A stretch of 64,000 nt of DNA from positions 1,292,501 to 1,356,500 of the forward strand of contig JAIGNY010002230.1 of the NCBI GenBank assembly GCA_020152595.1, given 5' to 3'. Both the position numbers and the translations under genes were made by a program. Shown here piece after piece: positions 62,956-64,000 of the stretch. This DNA comes from Chiridota heheva (lineage: Eukaryota > Echinodermata > Holothuroidea > Apodida > Chiridotidae). The notes under the pieces are model-generated. The model was not told the DNA's origin, did no database searches, and saw only the letters and a program-made list of their open reading frames with translations. How positions within the stretch are numbered: position 1 is the stretch's first letter; each line of letters begins with the position of its first letter.

Positions 62956-64000
62956 TATAATGTATTTCTTCATATTTCTTTCCCAAATTTAAAATATCAA
63001 AGGTTGTCAAATTGCACACTATAACAAAATCTTTGTCAAGGTTAAAATAATATCCAATATCCTATTCACTATAACTAACTTATTCCATTCAAAAAATTTA
63101 GGGGATAAGACCGAAAAACAATAAATAAGTTAACACATTTTTTATTCTATGGTCACAAAATGTTGCACAATTTTAATACAATATTAATCAGGTATCATAG
63201 CTTTAAAATGTTGTAAAAAGGTCAATTTCTAACCAATTTTGATTCTCTCAGTGGGAATCAACTTAATCGTGTACTAGCTCAGTAGGGTTTTGCTAAGTTG
63301 AGGGAAACTTTATCATTACAGTCAATGGGATGTTTTTTTATAAATACATGTGTCACCTTAGCCAGTCAGTGAAAATTAGTGGTATATACGTTGGAAACTT
63401 ATCTAATACACAACATATCTGAAGAAAAATAAATTTTGTCCAGTATTTGTTTAAAAATGACAAAAAATATGTTTTTCTCCCATTGACTGCAATGATAAGT
63501 GACTGTTTGTTTTCCCCTTTGACTAAAGTTTGAGATCATCATAAAAGCATTGTTACGTCGCCGTGCACCACAACATTACGGATGTCCAACCTCGAGAATG
63601 GGACTTTTTGTTATATTCATGGTTTTTAGTACATTTTAAGCTCCTGTCATTGCTACTTGTCCATGCATTACGCCCAATCCTCGCTACAAATTTGGGGGCT
63701 AGCATCAAAAACGTTAACTTTGAAAATACAAAAACGTTTTAATGCATACCAACAGTTTTTCCAAGACTTTGCTTGCTTGCTTATAGTGACTGTGGAGGTA
63801 AGACCTTTGTGATGGCTTTCATACCCCTCTGTCCAGCATGTAGTTCTTGATTTCTTGCCCAAGGTGTTTGATATAGTCTTTTCTAGGCTGATCTCTTTTG
63901 ATGCTTAGGCTGCCACATAAAAACTGAGGCAATTTCAAGACTGTAGTATTTGAGTTGACAAGGTTTTGTTGTTTCATAAAAAACATTAATAATTTTTGTC
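62956..64000. other. Final kilobase, no feature supported
   Basis: Presumably the next intron of the host gene. A search by eye for an exon entering in phase 0 found nothing convincing. The minus-strand frame at 63668-63862 lacks splice context. Confidence 0.4.

Overview
The window reads as an AT-rich intron-dominated stretch of an animal nuclear genome, most likely a marine invertebrate deuterostome. An echinoderm such as a sea cucumber is my guess, based on the repeat style only and held with low confidence. There are no bacterial-style operons. The evidence for a metazoan is one long host gene with phase-matched GT-AG exons, several LINE lineages (CR1/L2-like and I-like with an RNase H domain), tRNA-derived SINEs, TIR elements with TA or TTAA target sites, and many minisatellites.

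Host gene: eleven plus-strand exons between 22115 and 62050 join in one open frame with matching intron phases. Two further phase-compatible candidates lie at 16441-16521 and 61799-61894. They encode about 670 residues of an unfinished protein, open at both ends of the annotation: a helical N-terminal segment, a long coiled coil, a cysteine motif CPSCGEK followed by CPHK, and a basic/proline-rich C-terminal part with an in-frame pentapeptide repeat (DIQHP). I do not recognise the gene with certainty; a cilium/testis coiled-coil protein related to the TSNAXIP1 N-domain group is a weak suggestion.

Layout: 1-16 kb holds repeats, a broken CR1-like LINE (3.3-6.8 kb) with two insertions in it, foldback elements, a 4.3 kb TIR element (11.9-16.2 kb) and two possible minus-strand exons. 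16.8-20.7 kb is an I-clade LINE with an inverted internal segment. 22-39 kb contains host exons 1-7, with introns filled by SINEs, LINE 3' ends, piggyBac-like MITEs and arrays. 39-54.8 kb is one 15.8 kb intron containing a 7.9 kb array of a 41-bp monomer with a nested 3.28 kb duplication. 54.8-62.05 kb has the last host exons, a LINE copy with a twin-priming structure, and a dispersed repeat part of which has expanded into a tandem array. Nothing coding is seen after 62.05 kb.

The most rewarding observations are the host gene itself, the higher-order duplication in the 41-bp array, a natural empty/occupied pair for a TA-target MITE, TTAA-target elements that carry an internal tRNA-like module, tandem arrays that grew from pieces of dispersed repeats, and the uniform sense orientation of the I-LINE 3' ends. 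All similarity statements come from reading by eye; no alignment or database search was run.
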